A stretch of DNA of 33,258 bases from an uncultured cyanobacterium (GCA_903882285.1 CAIRWM010000061.1:1-33258), one strand, 5' to 3'; positions 10,946 through 20,764 are shown, numbered from the stretch's first letter. Numbers and translations are program-made. Notes: a model not told the origin generated them from the sequence alone.

Positions 10946-11267
10946 CTCCGACTCTAGGAAAAAAGCTGGCCAGAGCCACCTGGGGCCAGGGTGTCCAGGT
11001 GGTTGCCCTGTCGCAATCTCCGGGGCACTTCAAAACAAGAAGCCGAATTGAATCGTTTCTTTGAATGTCAACGATGCAGGAGATCATTCCAGAGTGGCAT
11101 GGGAAGGGCTCCCGTCAGGGGAGACTATTGGAGCAGGGACTCTGGAGCGACCGCCGGGGGTATTCCCCCCTTCCGGGCCTGCAATATGGATGGATCGGCT
11201 GAGTGGTCGAGTCCGTGTTCACTTTTCGTTGACACCGTGCTGTTCATGGTGATGTGGAACGCTCGCT
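10946..11267. other. Gene-free stretch between recD and the cupin gene
   Basis: 322 bp. Apart from the terminator-like stem near its left end I see only a GGGGG-TATT-CCCCC hairpin around 11154-11170. A plus-strand frame of 97 residues (10991-11284) crosses it. Its composition is unlike the neighbours and it runs into recD antisense, so I do not call it a gene. The stretch is less GC-rich than flanking coding DNA and presumably carries the recD 3' UTR and the cupin promoter. Confidence 0.4.
10959..10989 (-). terminator. Possible rho-independent terminator after recD
   Basis: On the minus strand, stem CTGGCC (10989-10984) and GGCCAG (10971-10966) enclose a 12-nt loop, and a run of six T (10964-10959 read as A on the plus strand) follows one base later. 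An overlapping alternative stem, CCACCTGG with CCAGGTGG (976-983 and 995-1002 of this kilobase block), competes with it. It stands 280 bp after recD and 14 bp before the cupin start, a sensible place to end the phosphatase-recCBD transcript. Confidence 0.45.
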
Positions 11268-12845
11268 TCATCGGCTGGCGGTGATCAGCAGCGCCCGCTG
11301 TCTTGCCCGGGTGAGCGCGGTGTAGAGCAGCCGCCCGTCGCTGTCGTCCCGCTCCGGCATCAGGGCGATCACCTCGGCCGCCTCGCTCCCCTGGGCCTTG
11401 TGGACCGTGAGCGCCAGGGCCGGCTCCAGGGCTCCGCTCAGCTGGGCTGGATGCAGCCACAGCGGCGTGTCGCTGCCGAACAGCAGCCGGTTTTCCCCCT
11501 CGGCACGCACCACGACGCCGAGATCGCCATTGGCCAGCCCAAGCTCCGCAAGGTTGCGGCAGCAGAGCACCGGGGTGCCGCTCGGCCAGCCGCTCACCGG
11601 AGCGAGGGCGGCCGGGCCGAGCAGGGCGCGGTGGATCGCCTCGATCCCCCAGCGGCCGCGGCGCAGCGGTGCCAGCACCAGCAGCCGGTCGCGCTCCGCC
11701 AGCAGGGCCTCACAGCCCTGGCTCTCGCCGGGCCGGCAGGCGGCGGCGAGCTGTTCCAGGCTGCTGCGGTGCTGCTGCAGGCGGCTCAGCATGGCCTCCG
11801 GCAGCCGTTGGGATGAGGCCTCCTGCCACTGCAGGTTGTCGTGGGGTTCGAGCTGGAGCAGGCGGGGCCGGATCGCCGCGATCGGATCGCCGCTGCCCTG
11901 GCGCAGTAGGGCGGCCACGGCAGCGATGGCGCCGTCATTGCGGTAGGAGGTGGCCAGCTCGATGCGCGCCTCGCCCAGGGCCGCCACCCACTCCGGCCGC
12001 TGCAGGTCGAGCAGTACCGCGCCGGGGGCGATCGGCGGCAGCTGGGCCGGATCGCCCACCAGCACTAGGCGGCAGTCCTCCGGCAGGGCGTCCAGCAGCG
12101 CCGCCATCAGCTCCAGGTCCAGCATCGACACCTCGTCGACCACCAGCAGGTCGAGGGCCAGCGGCTGGCGCCGGTTGCGGCCGAACTGCTCGCCGCGGCT
12201 CTCCAGCAGGCGATGCAGGGTGACGCACTCCTCCCGACCAGCCGTGGCGGCACGCAGCCGGGCCGCTGCCTTGCCGGTCGGGGCCGCCAGCCGCACCCGC
12301 GCCTGCGGCTGCTGTCGGCGCCAGTCGTCGAGAAGCCTGGCCACGGTGCGGGTCTTGCCCGTGCCCGGCCCTCCCTGCAGCAGCACCAGATGGTGCCGGC
12401 GCACCGCCGCCACGGCCTGGCGCTGCAGGGGGTCGAGGTCGGCGAGGTCGGTGTCGCCCTCGCTCCCTGGGCCCGGCTCCAGCGGCAGCGACCGGCTGGC
12501 CCGCCGCACCAGGGCATCGAGCACAGTCCGCCGCCTGCTCTGCCAGCGGCGCCAGCCGAGCTGGCTGCCCTCCAGCAGCAGCGGCCCATCCGGCTCCCGC
12601 AGCAGGCCGCTGGCCTGCAGGGCCTGGCGGTGGCCTTCAGGCCAGGCGGCGCAGCTGAGCCCCTCGGGGGCCGGGCCGTCCAGGTCGAGCGCCAGCTCCC
12701 CCCGCTCCAGGGCAGCCGTCAGTGCCGTGATCAGTTCGCTCAGCAGCGGATCGGGCCGCTCTCCCACCAGGCGGGGCAGGGCCTCGACCAGGGCCCCGGC
12801 AAGGGCCGGCAGCCAGGGGGATGGGTCTCGGGTGCCGTGGTCCAT
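11268..12845 (-). CDS. recD: Exodeoxyribonuclease V alpha subunit RecD
   Basis: 525 residues from ATG 12845. This start overlaps the recB stop by one base (TGATG). A longer frame from 12908 would add 21 Pro/Gly-rich residues inside recB. Superfamily 1 helicase motifs are complete: Walker A LLQGGPGTGKTRTVARLL, Ia AAPTGKAAARLR, II LLVVDEVSMLDL, III VLVGDPAQLPPIAPGAV, V ALTVHKAQGSEAAEVI and VI LLYTALTRARQRALLIT. RecD is the fast 5'-3' motor of RecBCD, which processes double-strand breaks for RecA. Translational coupling with recB should set its amount. Last gene of the operon. Confidence 0.95.
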   Translation of the reverse strand: MDHGTRDPSPWLPALAGALVEALPRLVGERPDPLLSELITALTAALERGELALDLDGPAPEGLSCAAWPEGHRQALQASGLLREPDGPLLLEGSQLGWRRWQSRRRTVLDALVRRASRSLPLEPGPGSEGDTDLADLDPLQRQAVAAVRRHHLVLLQGGPGTGKTRTVARLLDDWRRQQPQARVRLAAPTGKAAARLRAATAGREECVTLHRLLESRGEQFGRNRRQPLALDLLVVDEVSMLDLELMAALLDALPEDCRLVLVGDPAQLPPIAPGAVLLDLQRPEWVAALGEARIELATSYRNDGAIAAVAALLRQGSGDPIAAIRPRLLQLEPHDNLQWQEASSQRLPEAMLSRLQQHRSSLEQLAAACRPGESQGCEALLAERDRLLVLAPLRRGRWGIEAIHRALLGPAALAPVSGWPSGTPVLCCRNLAELGLANGDLGVVVRAEGENRLLFGSDTPLWLHPAQLSGALEPALALTVHKAQGSEAAEVIALMPERDDSDGRLLYTALTRARQRALLITASR

Positions 12846-15800
12846 CAGCTCGCCTCCAGGCGGCCGAGGGCGCGATCCAGGGCGAGCAGGCGTTCCAGGG
12901 GCGGACATTCCACCACCATCCCGGGCACGGCGCCGGGCAGGGCCCGCTGGCCCTCGGGCCCCGGGGTGCCGCGCAGGAACACATAGGCATAGCCCCCCAG
13001 GTGCCGCTGCGGCTCGTAGTCGCCCAGCCGCCAGCCGAGGTAGCGGTGCAGGGCCACCAGATAGAGGTGGGCCTGCAGCGGGTAGTGGCTGTCAGCCATC
13101 AGGGTGGTCATGGCTGTCTGGCTGTAGTGGCGCGGCCCGCAGGCCAGGGGCCGGCCATCGGCGTCGCGGCTGCCCAGCCAGTTGCTCTTCCAGTCGGCGA
13201 CCCACCAGCGCTGATCGCCCTCGAGGCTGGCGGCCCGGAAGACCAGGTCGATCGAGCCGGTAAGGAAGCCGCGGCTGGCGATCGGCAGCTGCGCCAACCT
13301 GTCGGCGTAGTCCCGGCCGAAGGCGCCGCCTGGATGGTCGGCGAAGGCCGCCGCCAGCCGCTCCCCGCGGGCGAAGCCGAGGGTGAGGTCGAAGTTCATT
13401 TCGTGCAGCCGCTCGCCCGCGGGCAGATCGGCCAGGCGCAGGGCTCCGAGCGGGCCGCCGAAGGGGGTGGTGCGCATCCGCTCCAGGCCCTCCAGGACCG
13501 GCTCGAGCGGTTCCTGCTGCATCCCGGCGCGCCGCAGTTCCCGCTCCACCACGGTGCGGGCTTCGGTGCTGGCCTCGAGGCTGGTGCCGAACTCGAGCCG
13601 CTCCAGGATGCGGTGCAGGCAGTCGCCGGCGGCCGCACCGCGCGGAAAGGAGGCCAGCGGGCCCTGCTCGTTCCAGCCGGTCGCGACGTCGCCGGTCTCG
13701 GCCGGACTCTCGGGGCTGGGATCGAGGGTGTCACGCCCCGTCTCCAGAGCCGCCGGGGCCGTGCCAACGCTGGCTGTGACGCTGGCGGCATGGGTCCAGC
13801 TGGTGTAGCTGCTGCGCCCCCAGGCGCTGTCGAGCGCGCGAGCGGGCACCGGACCGGTCTCCAGCTGCTCCCCGACCCCAGCCTTCCCCGGCGCCGCCGT
13901 TTCCCCGGCCCCGGAGGGGGCGAGGGGAAGATCCCGTAGGCGGATTGGCAGGCCGCGTGCGGCCAGGCCGGCCTCCAGTTGCTGGCGCCACTGGGCGGGG
14001 CTGCGCTGGGCCAGGCGCTCCTCGTCGAGATCGGGCAGGGGTTCGGCGGCGAACAGCCAGGGGAACAGGGGGGCGCACTGGTGCCCCCGGGCCGGTCCCC
14101 AGACCAGCACGAGCAGGTGCTGCGCCCGGGTGGCGGCCACGTAGGCAAGGCGTTCGCGCTCCTGTTCCTCGGCGTTGCGGCTCTGGCGATCGGCCGCCTC
14201 CCCTGTTCCCCAGCGGCGATCCAGGTGCAGATCGAGCACGGGCGTGGCGCTGTGCGGAGGTTGCCAGCGCCGCTCCAGGCGCTGGCGGCGGCCGCGCTCG
14301 CCACCGCCGCTGGCCGAGAGCCAGAGATAGGGACAGATCACCACGGGATATTCCAGGCCCTTGCTGCGGTGGATCGTCACCACCGAGACAGCCCCGTCGG
14401 CCCGGTCGCTGTGCGCCTGGTGCTCCTCCGGGATCGCCCGGTCGGGATCGTGGCGCAGGCGCCGCAGCCAGTCGGCGGCGGCATCGGCCGCCAGCTGGTC
14501 GGCGTGGAGGCGCTCCTGCACGAGTTCGGCCACCTGCTGCAGATCCGCCAGCAGGCGCCCCCCCCGGGCCAACCGGGCTGTGCCCTCGGCACCCACCAGT
14601 TCGCCCAGCAGCCCCAGCAGCCCCCGGCGCTGCAGCTGGCGGGCCATGGTGTCCATGCGGCCGGCGAGCTCGTTCCACTGCTCCGGGGTGCTGGTAGTGA
14701 TCGCGGCGGCACTCCAGCCCAGCAGGGGGGTGGCCGCCAGCAGCCGCAGCCGGTTGGCGTCGGCGGGGTCGGCCAGGGCATCGAGGAAGCGCTGCAGCGC
14801 CGTGGCGGCGGCGGAGGCGAAAACGTCGGCCCGGCTCACCAGCCTGGTGGCGATGCCCCGCCGTTCCAGGGCGGCGCGCAGCTGCTCGGCCTGGCGGTGG
14901 TCGTTGACCAGCAGACAGAGGTCCTCCGGCCGGAGCGGATCGTGCCGCTCGCCGCGGTGCAGCACCAGGCCGCGGCCCAGCAGTTGCTCCACATCGAGGG
15001 CGATCGCCGGCGCCAGCCGAGCCTCCAGGCCGGTCTTGCTGGGCAGGCTGACCTGGCCGGTGGTGGCGGCGGCCTCGCCGGCGTCCCCCAGCCAGAGCAG
15101 CTCGATTGGCGCCGCCCCGGGATCGGGACCGGAGCGCTCCGCCTTCGGCTCCACGGGCGGCACCTCAAGGCGGGAGCGGCGCAGCCCGCCGGCCATCAGC
15201 TTGTTGAGGCCCGCGATCAGGGCGGGGGTGGAGCGCCGGTTCTCGATCAGGTCGTAGCGCTCATCGGCCAGCTCCCGGGCGGCCAGGTAGGTGGCGAGAT
15301 CGCCGCCACGGAAGCGGTAGATCGCCTGCTTGGGATCGCCCACCATCACCAGCGGATGCTCGCCGCCGCCGAAGGCCAGCCGCAGGATGCGCCACTGGAT
15401 CGGGTCCGTGTCCTGGAACTCGTCGATCAGGGCGGCGCGGTAGCGGCGGCCCACCGCTGCCAGCAGCGGAGTGGGGACGTTGCAGCCGGGCCCGGGATCG
15501 AGGTCGCGCAGCAACTGGGAGAAGCTGCTGACGCCGCTGCGAGCCCGGCGGCGCTGCAGTTCCTGCCGCCCCCAGTGGCATGCGTGCAGCAGCACGGCCT
15601 CAGAGGGTTCGTCGACAAGGCCGGCTACCGCCTCCAGCAGCGGCTGCCCAGGCAGCCGCACTGACCCCTCGCCCTGGTCGGGGGCCTGGCGGGCCACCTT
15701 GGTGAAGGCGCCTGGGTGGAAGAAGTCCTTGAGCAGGCTCTGCTGCAGCACGGCCTCATAGTCCCCCTCTGCGGGCTGGGCGGCGATCCAGGCCTCGATT

Positions 15801-16636
15801 TCAGCGCAGCGATCCCTGCGGGGCTTCGCGGCGTATGGCGTCGTCTTCGGATGGCCCTGCTCCTTCCAGCGGGCGGCCTCCAGCTGAAACTCGGCGTGGA
15901 GCTCGCGTCCGCCCGCCGCCCACTCGCGGCGAAAGCGCTGCCAGCGCTCCGCCCACAGGAGGGCCATGCCCTCGGGGAGGTGCATTGAGTCGCCGTCCCC
16001 CTCCAGTTCGGCAGGAAGGGGATCCAGCGCCAGGGCGGGATCGCCGTCGAGGCTGCGCAGCAGGTTGGTGATCGCCTCGGGGCTCAGGCCCCGCTGTTTC
16101 AGGCCGGCCACCAGCGCCACCGGCAGGGCCAGTACCTGTTGCTGCCAGTAGTCGTGCGCTACCTGATGTACCAGGGTGTCGCCGCTGCTCTCGAGCTGCA
16201 GCTCCGGTGGCCGCCCCGCCTCCAGGGCCTGACGCTGCAGGGTGCGCAGGCAGAAGCCGTGGATCGTGGTGATGTCGGCGGCGTCGAGCTCCTCGAGGGC
16301 CAGCAGTAGGCGGCCGCGCAGCAGGTCGAGGCCGGGCCCCTCGGGGCCCCGCTGCCGTTCCAGCCAGGTGGCGAGCACCGCATCGCTGGGGGGGTGTTGC
16401 GGAGTCTCCAGGCCCGCCAGGCCTTCCTGCAGGCGGCGGCCGATGCGATCGCGCAGTTCGGCCGCGGCGGCCTCGGTGAAGGTCACGACCAGCAGCTGGC
16501 GCAGGCCCCAGCCCTTCTCCGCCACCAAGCGCAGCATCAGGTGGGCCAAGGCGAAGGTCTTGCCGGTACCGGCGCTGGCCTCCAGCAGCCGCAGCCCCGG
16601 ACTCAGGGGCTGGTCGTTGGCGTCGAAACGGTTCAT
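12845..16636 (-). CDS. recB: Exodeoxyribonuclease V beta subunit RecB
   Basis: 1263 residues from ATG 16636, which overlaps the recC stop (ATGA). The upstream extension in the same frame lies within recC and is Arg/Gly-rich. Motifs: Walker A LLEASAGTGKTFALAH at about 18-33, FTEAAAAELRDRIGRRL, TIHGFCLRTLQ, motif II ALIDEFQDTDPIQW, motif III MVGDPKQAIYRFRGGD, motif V VVTIHRSKGLEYPVV and motif VI YVAATRAQHLLVL. The C-terminal RecB-family nuclease is intact: GAAAGDCLHRILERLEF, then GSIDLVF and WWVADWKSNWLG about 110 residues from the end (catalytic Asp and DxK). It is the slower 3'-5' motor and the only nuclease of RecBCD. Length is close to E. coli RecB. Confidence 0.96.
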   Translation of the reverse strand: MNRFDANDQPLSPGLRLLEASAGTGKTFALAHLMLRLVAEKGWGLRQLLVVTFTEAAAAELRDRIGRRLQEGLAGLETPQHPPSDAVLATWLERQRGPEGPGLDLLRGRLLLALEELDAADITTIHGFCLRTLQRQALEAGRPPELQLESSGDTLVHQVAHDYWQQQVLALPVALVAGLKQRGLSPEAITNLLRSLDGDPALALDPLPAELEGDGDSMHLPEGMALLWAERWQRFRREWAAGGRELHAEFQLEAARWKEQGHPKTTPYAAKPRRDRCAEIEAWIAAQPAEGDYEAVLQQSLLKDFFHPGAFTKVARQAPDQGEGSVRLPGQPLLEAVAGLVDEPSEAVLLHACHWGRQELQRRRARSGVSSFSQLLRDLDPGPGCNVPTPLLAAVGRRYRAALIDEFQDTDPIQWRILRLAFGGGEHPLVMVGDPKQAIYRFRGGDLATYLAARELADERYDLIENRRSTPALIAGLNKLMAGGLRRSRLEVPPVEPKAERSGPDPGAAPIELLWLGDAGEAAATTGQVSLPSKTGLEARLAPAIALDVEQLLGRGLVLHRGERHDPLRPEDLCLLVNDHRQAEQLRAALERRGIATRLVSRADVFASAAATALQRFLDALADPADANRLRLLAATPLLGWSAAAITTSTPEQWNELAGRMDTMARQLQRRGLLGLLGELVGAEGTARLARGGRLLADLQQVAELVQERLHADQLAADAAADWLRRLRHDPDRAIPEEHQAHSDRADGAVSVVTIHRSKGLEYPVVICPYLWLSASGGGERGRRQRLERRWQPPHSATPVLDLHLDRRWGTGEAADRQSRNAEEQERERLAYVAATRAQHLLVLVWGPARGHQCAPLFPWLFAAEPLPDLDEERLAQRSPAQWRQQLEAGLAARGLPIRLRDLPLAPSGAGETAAPGKAGVGEQLETGPVPARALDSAWGRSSYTSWTHAASVTASVGTAPAALETGRDTLDPSPESPAETGDVATGWNEQGPLASFPRGAAAGDCLHRILERLEFGTSLEASTEARTVVERELRRAGMQQEPLEPVLEGLERMRTTPFGGPLGALRLADLPAGERLHEMNFDLTLGFARGERLAAAFADHPGGAFGRDYADRLAQLPIASRGFLTGSIDLVFRAASLEGDQRWWVADWKSNWLGSRDADGRPLACGPRHYSQTAMTTLMADSHYPLQAHLYLVALHRYLGWRLGDYEPQRHLGGYAYVFLRGTPGPEGQRALPGAVPGMVVECPPLERLLALDRALGRLEAS

Positions 16637-19600
16637 GGGCCCGCTCGCCGGACCGGCTTTTCCGGCCGGGCCAGGGTCTCGAACAGGGGTGTCAGCAGCT
16701 CGCGGACCCGCTCGCCGGCGTCGCCCTCCCACAGGGTTGCGGCGCTCAGGTCGGCGCCGAAGCAGACCACCATCTCCTCACGTTCCCGTTCGCCGTTGGA
16801 TCGCTGGCCGCCCTCCCAGGTGTCGCGGGCCTTGGCGAGGCCGGAGCCGGGCTCCTGGAGCTCCGCCTCCAGCCAGGCCCAGCCGCTGCGCGGCGGCACC
16901 GGCCAGCAGGCGGTCTGCCACTGCTGCCGCAGCGCGGCGAGACGCTCCAATTCGGCCCGGGCCTGCTCAACCCCCGGGGCTCTGAGCTCGGTGCCGGGCC
17001 CGAAGCGCCGCTGGTCGAGCCGCGCGATCACCACCCCGCGGGAGGGGGTGCGGCCGCTGTCTTGAGCGGCGGCAGCCGCCAGCAGCAGCTGCAGCCAGAG
17101 GTCGAGCCGCTGGGGAGCCCCCTCCTTGCCGGTGTGCACCAGCACCACGGTGTCGCCCTGCCACTGGGGCCGGCCACGCCAGGGGCCCCACTGCAGCGGA
17201 CCGAACCAGGCATGGCCGAGCGCGTCGAGGCTGCCGCGCAGGCTCGACCAGCGGCTATCGAGGGTGCGGGCCTCCAGTTCGGCGCCGGCCAGGGGGGGCA
17301 GCAGACCCTGGCCGCGGCTGCGCTCCAGCCAGTCCTGCGGACGTTCCGGCGCCGCCTCGGGCCACTCCAGGGCTTCCGCCTGGACGGCGCGCAGCAGGCC
17401 GGCGCGCTGGTGTTCGCCGAGCTCCAGTGCTTCCAGGTCGTCGATGCCCAGTTCCCACTCCCCGGCGCGCAGACCCAGCTGCCGCAGCCACTGTTTCTGC
17501 GGTTCCATCAGCCAGAGCCGCAGCTCCTCGAAGCGCTCGCCGGGGTCGCCGGACTCCGCGGGATCGCTGGGCTCCGCGGTGCTGCCCGGATCCCTTCCCG
17601 GCGCCGGCATCGGTCCAAAGGCGAGGCCCCGCGGTGGCTCCTGCGCTCCGCTCTCGAGGGCGCGGCGAGCCCGCAGCTGGCGTCGGTCGCAGCTGGCTGG
17701 CGGCCGCTCCCCGGCTGGCCGGAAGGCGGCGGGATCGAGGGGGCTGGCCGGATGCTCCATCAGCAGCGCGGGGTGATCGTTGGGCAGCCGGGTGCGGAGC
17801 CACTCGAGCCACTGCCGCACCGGTGCGGCCGGGGGCAGCGGTTCACCGCTGCGGTCATCGCGACAGCTCCAGCTGATCAGCAGGTGGCTGCGGGCCGAGA
17901 GCAGCGCCTCCATCAGGACGTAGCGGTCCTGGTCCGCGGGGTGGGGATCGCCCAGCTGACGCTGCTGTTCGAGCAGGTGGAAGCCGGGCCGGTTCCGCTG
18001 GCGCGGGAAGCTGCCGGCGTCGAGGCCCATCAGCACGATCACCCGGTGCGGTATCGCCCGCATCGGCTCCAGGGCGCTGATCGTCAGGGCGCCGCTGCGG
18101 TGGCCGAAGCGGCCGCTGTCTGCCGCCAGCCCTTCATCGAGCACGGCCGCCACCACGGGGGCCTCCAGCAGCAGGTCGCAGCCCTCGGCTGCCTCCAGCC
18201 AGTCGTCGATCACCGCCAGCACCGCCGGCACTTCCCAGGCGTCGTCGCCGCCGTCGCCGAAGAGATCCTCCAGCAGGCTGCGCAACCGCTCGCCCCAGCT
18301 CCGGCAGTCACAGCTGCGCCCCAGCAGGTCCAGCCAGTGCCTCAGACGCAGCAGCAGATGCAGCCAGCGGCCGCTGAGTTCCAGAGAGGTGCCGCTGGCC
18401 GCCGGCGCCACCGGCACCAGCTCCCCAAGGGCCAGGCCGGGGCTGTCGGGCAGTACCAGGCCCAGCAGCAGGCGATCGATGGTCCAGCTCAGCGAGTGGC
18501 TGGGATCCCCGCCCCGGTCTCGGCCGTCCAGGCCCCAGCGGAAGCCGCAGCGCTGCAGCACGCCATGGAGCCGGCTGGCCTCATCGCCGCTCAGGCCGAA
18601 GTGCTGCTGCAGGGGCCGGCAGTCGAGCAGCGTCTCCAGCGCCGAGGCCGTCAGGCGCTCACCGCCGAGCCGCAGCAGGGCCAGCAGGGTGCGGCCGATG
18701 CCGGCCACGCTCTGCAGGCTGCGGTCGGTGAGGCGCCAGGGCAGGTTGACGCCGGTGGCCTCACTGTCGCCGAACACCGAGGCGATCAAGGGCGCGAAGC
18801 GGTCGACCTGCGGCGTCATCACCAAGATGTCTCGGGGCTCGAGGCTGTCGTCGTCGGCCATCAGCTGCAGCAGCCGGTCGCGCACGATCTGCACCTGGCG
18901 CAGTGGGCCGGGGCAGGGGTGGAACTCCAGCGAGTGGTCGCCGGGGGCGAGGTGGAGCGACGGCAGCAGCTCCGGGGCGATGAGCTGCTCCTGTAGCTGG
19001 GCCAGTAGGGGGGCGCCGGGGGGTCCCCCACCTGCGGCGCCCGTGCTGGCGGTGGCAGCGCGCAGGAAGAGATCGCGCTCCCGCCAGGTGCCCAGCTGGG
19101 CCTCGCCGGTGCCCTCCAGCAGCTGCTGGAACTCGGCGCCGAGCCGGCCGAATCGGGCCTCCAGTCCGGGAGCCTGCAGCAGCCAGTCGGCATCGAGGGG
19201 TTCGTGCAGGGCGAGGGCGTCGGACAGGCGGCGGCGGCGGTCTTCGCAGCGCTGCCAGAGGTCGTCGCAGGGGGTGAGCAGAAAGAGGTCGACCGGCAGG
19301 CTGCCGCTGAGGGCCTGCAGCAGCCGGACCTGCACCGGTGCCAGGCTGCTCAGGCCGAACAGGCGCAGGGGGCCGGGGATCTGCAGGGCAACGCTTTCGC
19401 CCAGGGTCATGCCGTTACCCAGGGCGGCGTTGCGCCGCAGCAGCTCGATCGCCCGCTCCACCCGCAGGCCGAAGGGTTCGCTCGGCAGCCGCCGGCGCAA
19501 CTCCCGGTAGAGCAGCGGCTGCCACTGCTGGCTGGGCGGCAGGGCCTCGTCGCGGCAGTCGCAGGCCTGGCCTCCGTCCCACCGGCGCAGTAGTTCGGGC

Positions 19601-20073
19601 CGGTAGAGGCCGTAATCGTCGAAGGCGTCGGCGATGGCCCGGCCCAGCTGCCAGGTGCCCAGCTCCAGCTGCCCTCCTGGGCTGCGCTCGGCCAGCCAGC
19701 GGGCCAGGGGTTCGCCCTCGGGGGCCGCGGCGATCTGCGGCAGCAGGCCCAGCAGCGGCCATACCAGCAGGTTGGCCCGCCAGGCGTCGCTGCCGATCTG
19801 CTCGAGGCCAGCGGCCTCGCCGCTGGGGGAGCCGGCTGCGGCCAGCACCTGCTCGACGATCTCGCGCAGGCGGCTGGCCGGAAACGGGAAGCGCAGATTG
19901 GCGGCGATGCCGCCCAGGTGGATGGCCAGCTGCTCCCCCAGCCAGCGGCTGGTGGGCCAGGTGTTGACCACCACCTGCACCTGCTCGAAGGGGCCGGGGC
20001 GATCCTGGAGCAGCTGGGTCGCCAGCAGCTGAGCGAGGAACTCCGCCCGGTTGCTGCGGTAGACGGTCAGCAT
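16633..20073 (-). CDS. recC: Exodeoxyribonuclease V gamma subunit RecC
   Basis: 1146 residues from ATG 20073. It begins MLTVYRSNRAEFLAQLLATQ, parallel to the MLRVYHSNRLD start of E. coli RecC, and soon has WPTSRWLGEQLAIHLGGIAA and FPFPAS, as in the family. A longer frame to 20196 would overlap the phosphatase gene and is rejected. The fold is that of a dead SF1 helicase and nuclease, with no working Walker A. RecC splits the duplex and scans for the recombination hotspot. It starts 7 bp after the phosphatase stop and its own stop overlaps recB by 4 bp. Confidence 0.94.
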   Translation of the reverse strand: MLTVYRSNRAEFLAQLLATQLLQDRPGPFEQVQVVVNTWPTSRWLGEQLAIHLGGIAANLRFPFPASRLREIVEQVLAAAGSPSGEAAGLEQIGSDAWRANLLVWPLLGLLPQIAAAPEGEPLARWLAERSPGGQLELGTWQLGRAIADAFDDYGLYRPELLRRWDGGQACDCRDEALPPSQQWQPLLYRELRRRLPSEPFGLRVERAIELLRRNAALGNGMTLGESVALQIPGPLRLFGLSSLAPVQVRLLQALSGSLPVDLFLLTPCDDLWQRCEDRRRRLSDALALHEPLDADWLLQAPGLEARFGRLGAEFQQLLEGTGEAQLGTWRERDLFLRAATASTGAAGGGPPGAPLLAQLQEQLIAPELLPSLHLAPGDHSLEFHPCPGPLRQVQIVRDRLLQLMADDDSLEPRDILVMTPQVDRFAPLIASVFGDSEATGVNLPWRLTDRSLQSVAGIGRTLLALLRLGGERLTASALETLLDCRPLQQHFGLSGDEASRLHGVLQRCGFRWGLDGRDRGGDPSHSLSWTIDRLLLGLVLPDSPGLALGELVPVAPAASGTSLELSGRWLHLLLRLRHWLDLLGRSCDCRSWGERLRSLLEDLFGDGGDDAWEVPAVLAVIDDWLEAAEGCDLLLEAPVVAAVLDEGLAADSGRFGHRSGALTISALEPMRAIPHRVIVLMGLDAGSFPRQRNRPGFHLLEQQRQLGDPHPADQDRYVLMEALLSARSHLLISWSCRDDRSGEPLPPAAPVRQWLEWLRTRLPNDHPALLMEHPASPLDPAAFRPAGERPPASCDRRQLRARRALESGAQEPPRGLAFGPMPAPGRDPGSTAEPSDPAESGDPGERFEELRLWLMEPQKQWLRQLGLRAGEWELGIDDLEALELGEHQRAGLLRAVQAEALEWPEAAPERPQDWLERSRGQGLLPPLAGAELEARTLDSRWSSLRGSLDALGHAWFGPLQWGPWRGRPQWQGDTVVLVHTGKEGAPQRLDLWLQLLLAAAAAQDSGRTPSRGVVIARLDQRRFGPGTELRAPGVEQARAELERLAALRQQWQTACWPVPPRSGWAWLEAELQEPGSGLAKARDTWEGGQRSNGEREREEMVVCFGADLSAATLWEGDAGERVRELLTPLFETLARPEKPVRRAGP

Positions 20074-20080
20074 GGCCTGC

Positions 20081-20764
20081 TCAGAGCAGGCAGCTCGGGG
20101 CCAACAGGCCAGGAACGGAGCTGCCCTGGGCGGTGAGGCCGTCAACTCGCAGGCTCCTGCCGGTTTCGGGGCAGTAGGCGGTGAGATGGCCGCCATAGCA
20201 GGCGCCGGTGTCGACCAGCACGATCGCGCCGAGGCGCCGCACGCCGGGCCCGGGGGTGTGGCCCACGATCACGTCGCCGAAGCGGCCGTCGTAGCGCTGC
20301 CAGAAGGCCATGCGCACCTGGAGATCGGGCTCCCAGGTGATCGGATCGAATCCCGCATGGGTGGCGACCCAGCCCTGGCCCCAGTAGGCGAGAGGCAGTC
20401 GCTGGAGCCGCTCCATCCAGAGGCGGCAGCGGCGATCGCCCAGCTGGCGGTAGGTGTCACAGCCGGCCAGGGAGCGCAGCGCCCGCCAGTCGCCGCCACG
20501 CAGTTCCTCGACGAGGGCGCGCTCGTGGTTGCCCTTGATCCAGACGGCCCGGCCGCTCTCGACCAGATCCCAGGCCATCTCCATGGCCGCCTCGATGCGC
20601 GGTCCGCGGTTGATCACGTCGCCGCAGAGCACGATGCGGTCGCGGCTGGGCAGCATCGCCACCAAGGCCTGGAGGGCATCGGCGCAGCCATGCACGTCAC
20701 CGATCACCCAGTGCTGCGCCGCCGAGGGCTCCGGCGGCCGACTGGAAGGGGAGGGGGGCGCCAT
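20081..20764 (-). CDS. PPP-type serine/threonine phosphatase (metallophosphoesterase)
   Basis: 227 residues. The PPP/calcineurin-like signature is complete: GDVHG (about 22-26), GDVINRGP (about 48), GNHERALVE (about 76), THAGFDP (about 133) and GHTPGPGV (about 168), followed by DTGACYGG. These supply the two-metal site and the phosphate-binding His. Similar small enzymes are PrpA/PrpE-type protein phosphatases or ApaH-like Np4N hydrolases. The substrate cannot be assigned, though the short length and GHTP-DTGA pattern favour the bacterial Ser/Thr phosphatase-like group. Only 7 bp separate it from recC, so it heads the recCBD transcript. Confidence 0.85.
   Translation of the reverse strand: MAPPSPSSRPPEPSAAQHWVIGDVHGCADALQALVAMLPSRDRIVLCGDVINRGPRIEAAMEMAWDLVESGRAVWIKGNHERALVEELRGGDWRALRSLAGCDTYRQLGDRRCRLWMERLQRLPLAYWGQGWVATHAGFDPITWEPDLQVRMAFWQRYDGRFGDVIVGHTPGPGVRRLGAIVLVDTGACYGGHLTAYCPETGRSLRVDGLTAQGSSVPGLLAPSCLL

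Noticed and set aside
10991..11284. 97-residue plus frame with CQRCRR resembling a zinc knuckle
   Set aside because: Only one CxxC pair, odd composition, and it runs into the recD 3' end. Likely chance.
13979..15664. Plus-strand frame of 561 residues within recB
   Set aside because: Antisense to intact recB motifs and with no recognisable domain.
17062..18996. Plus-strand frame of 644 residues within recC
   Set aside because: Its low-complexity Ala/Gln/Pro composition is that of an antisense shadow in GC-rich DNA, and recC has clear homology on the other strand.
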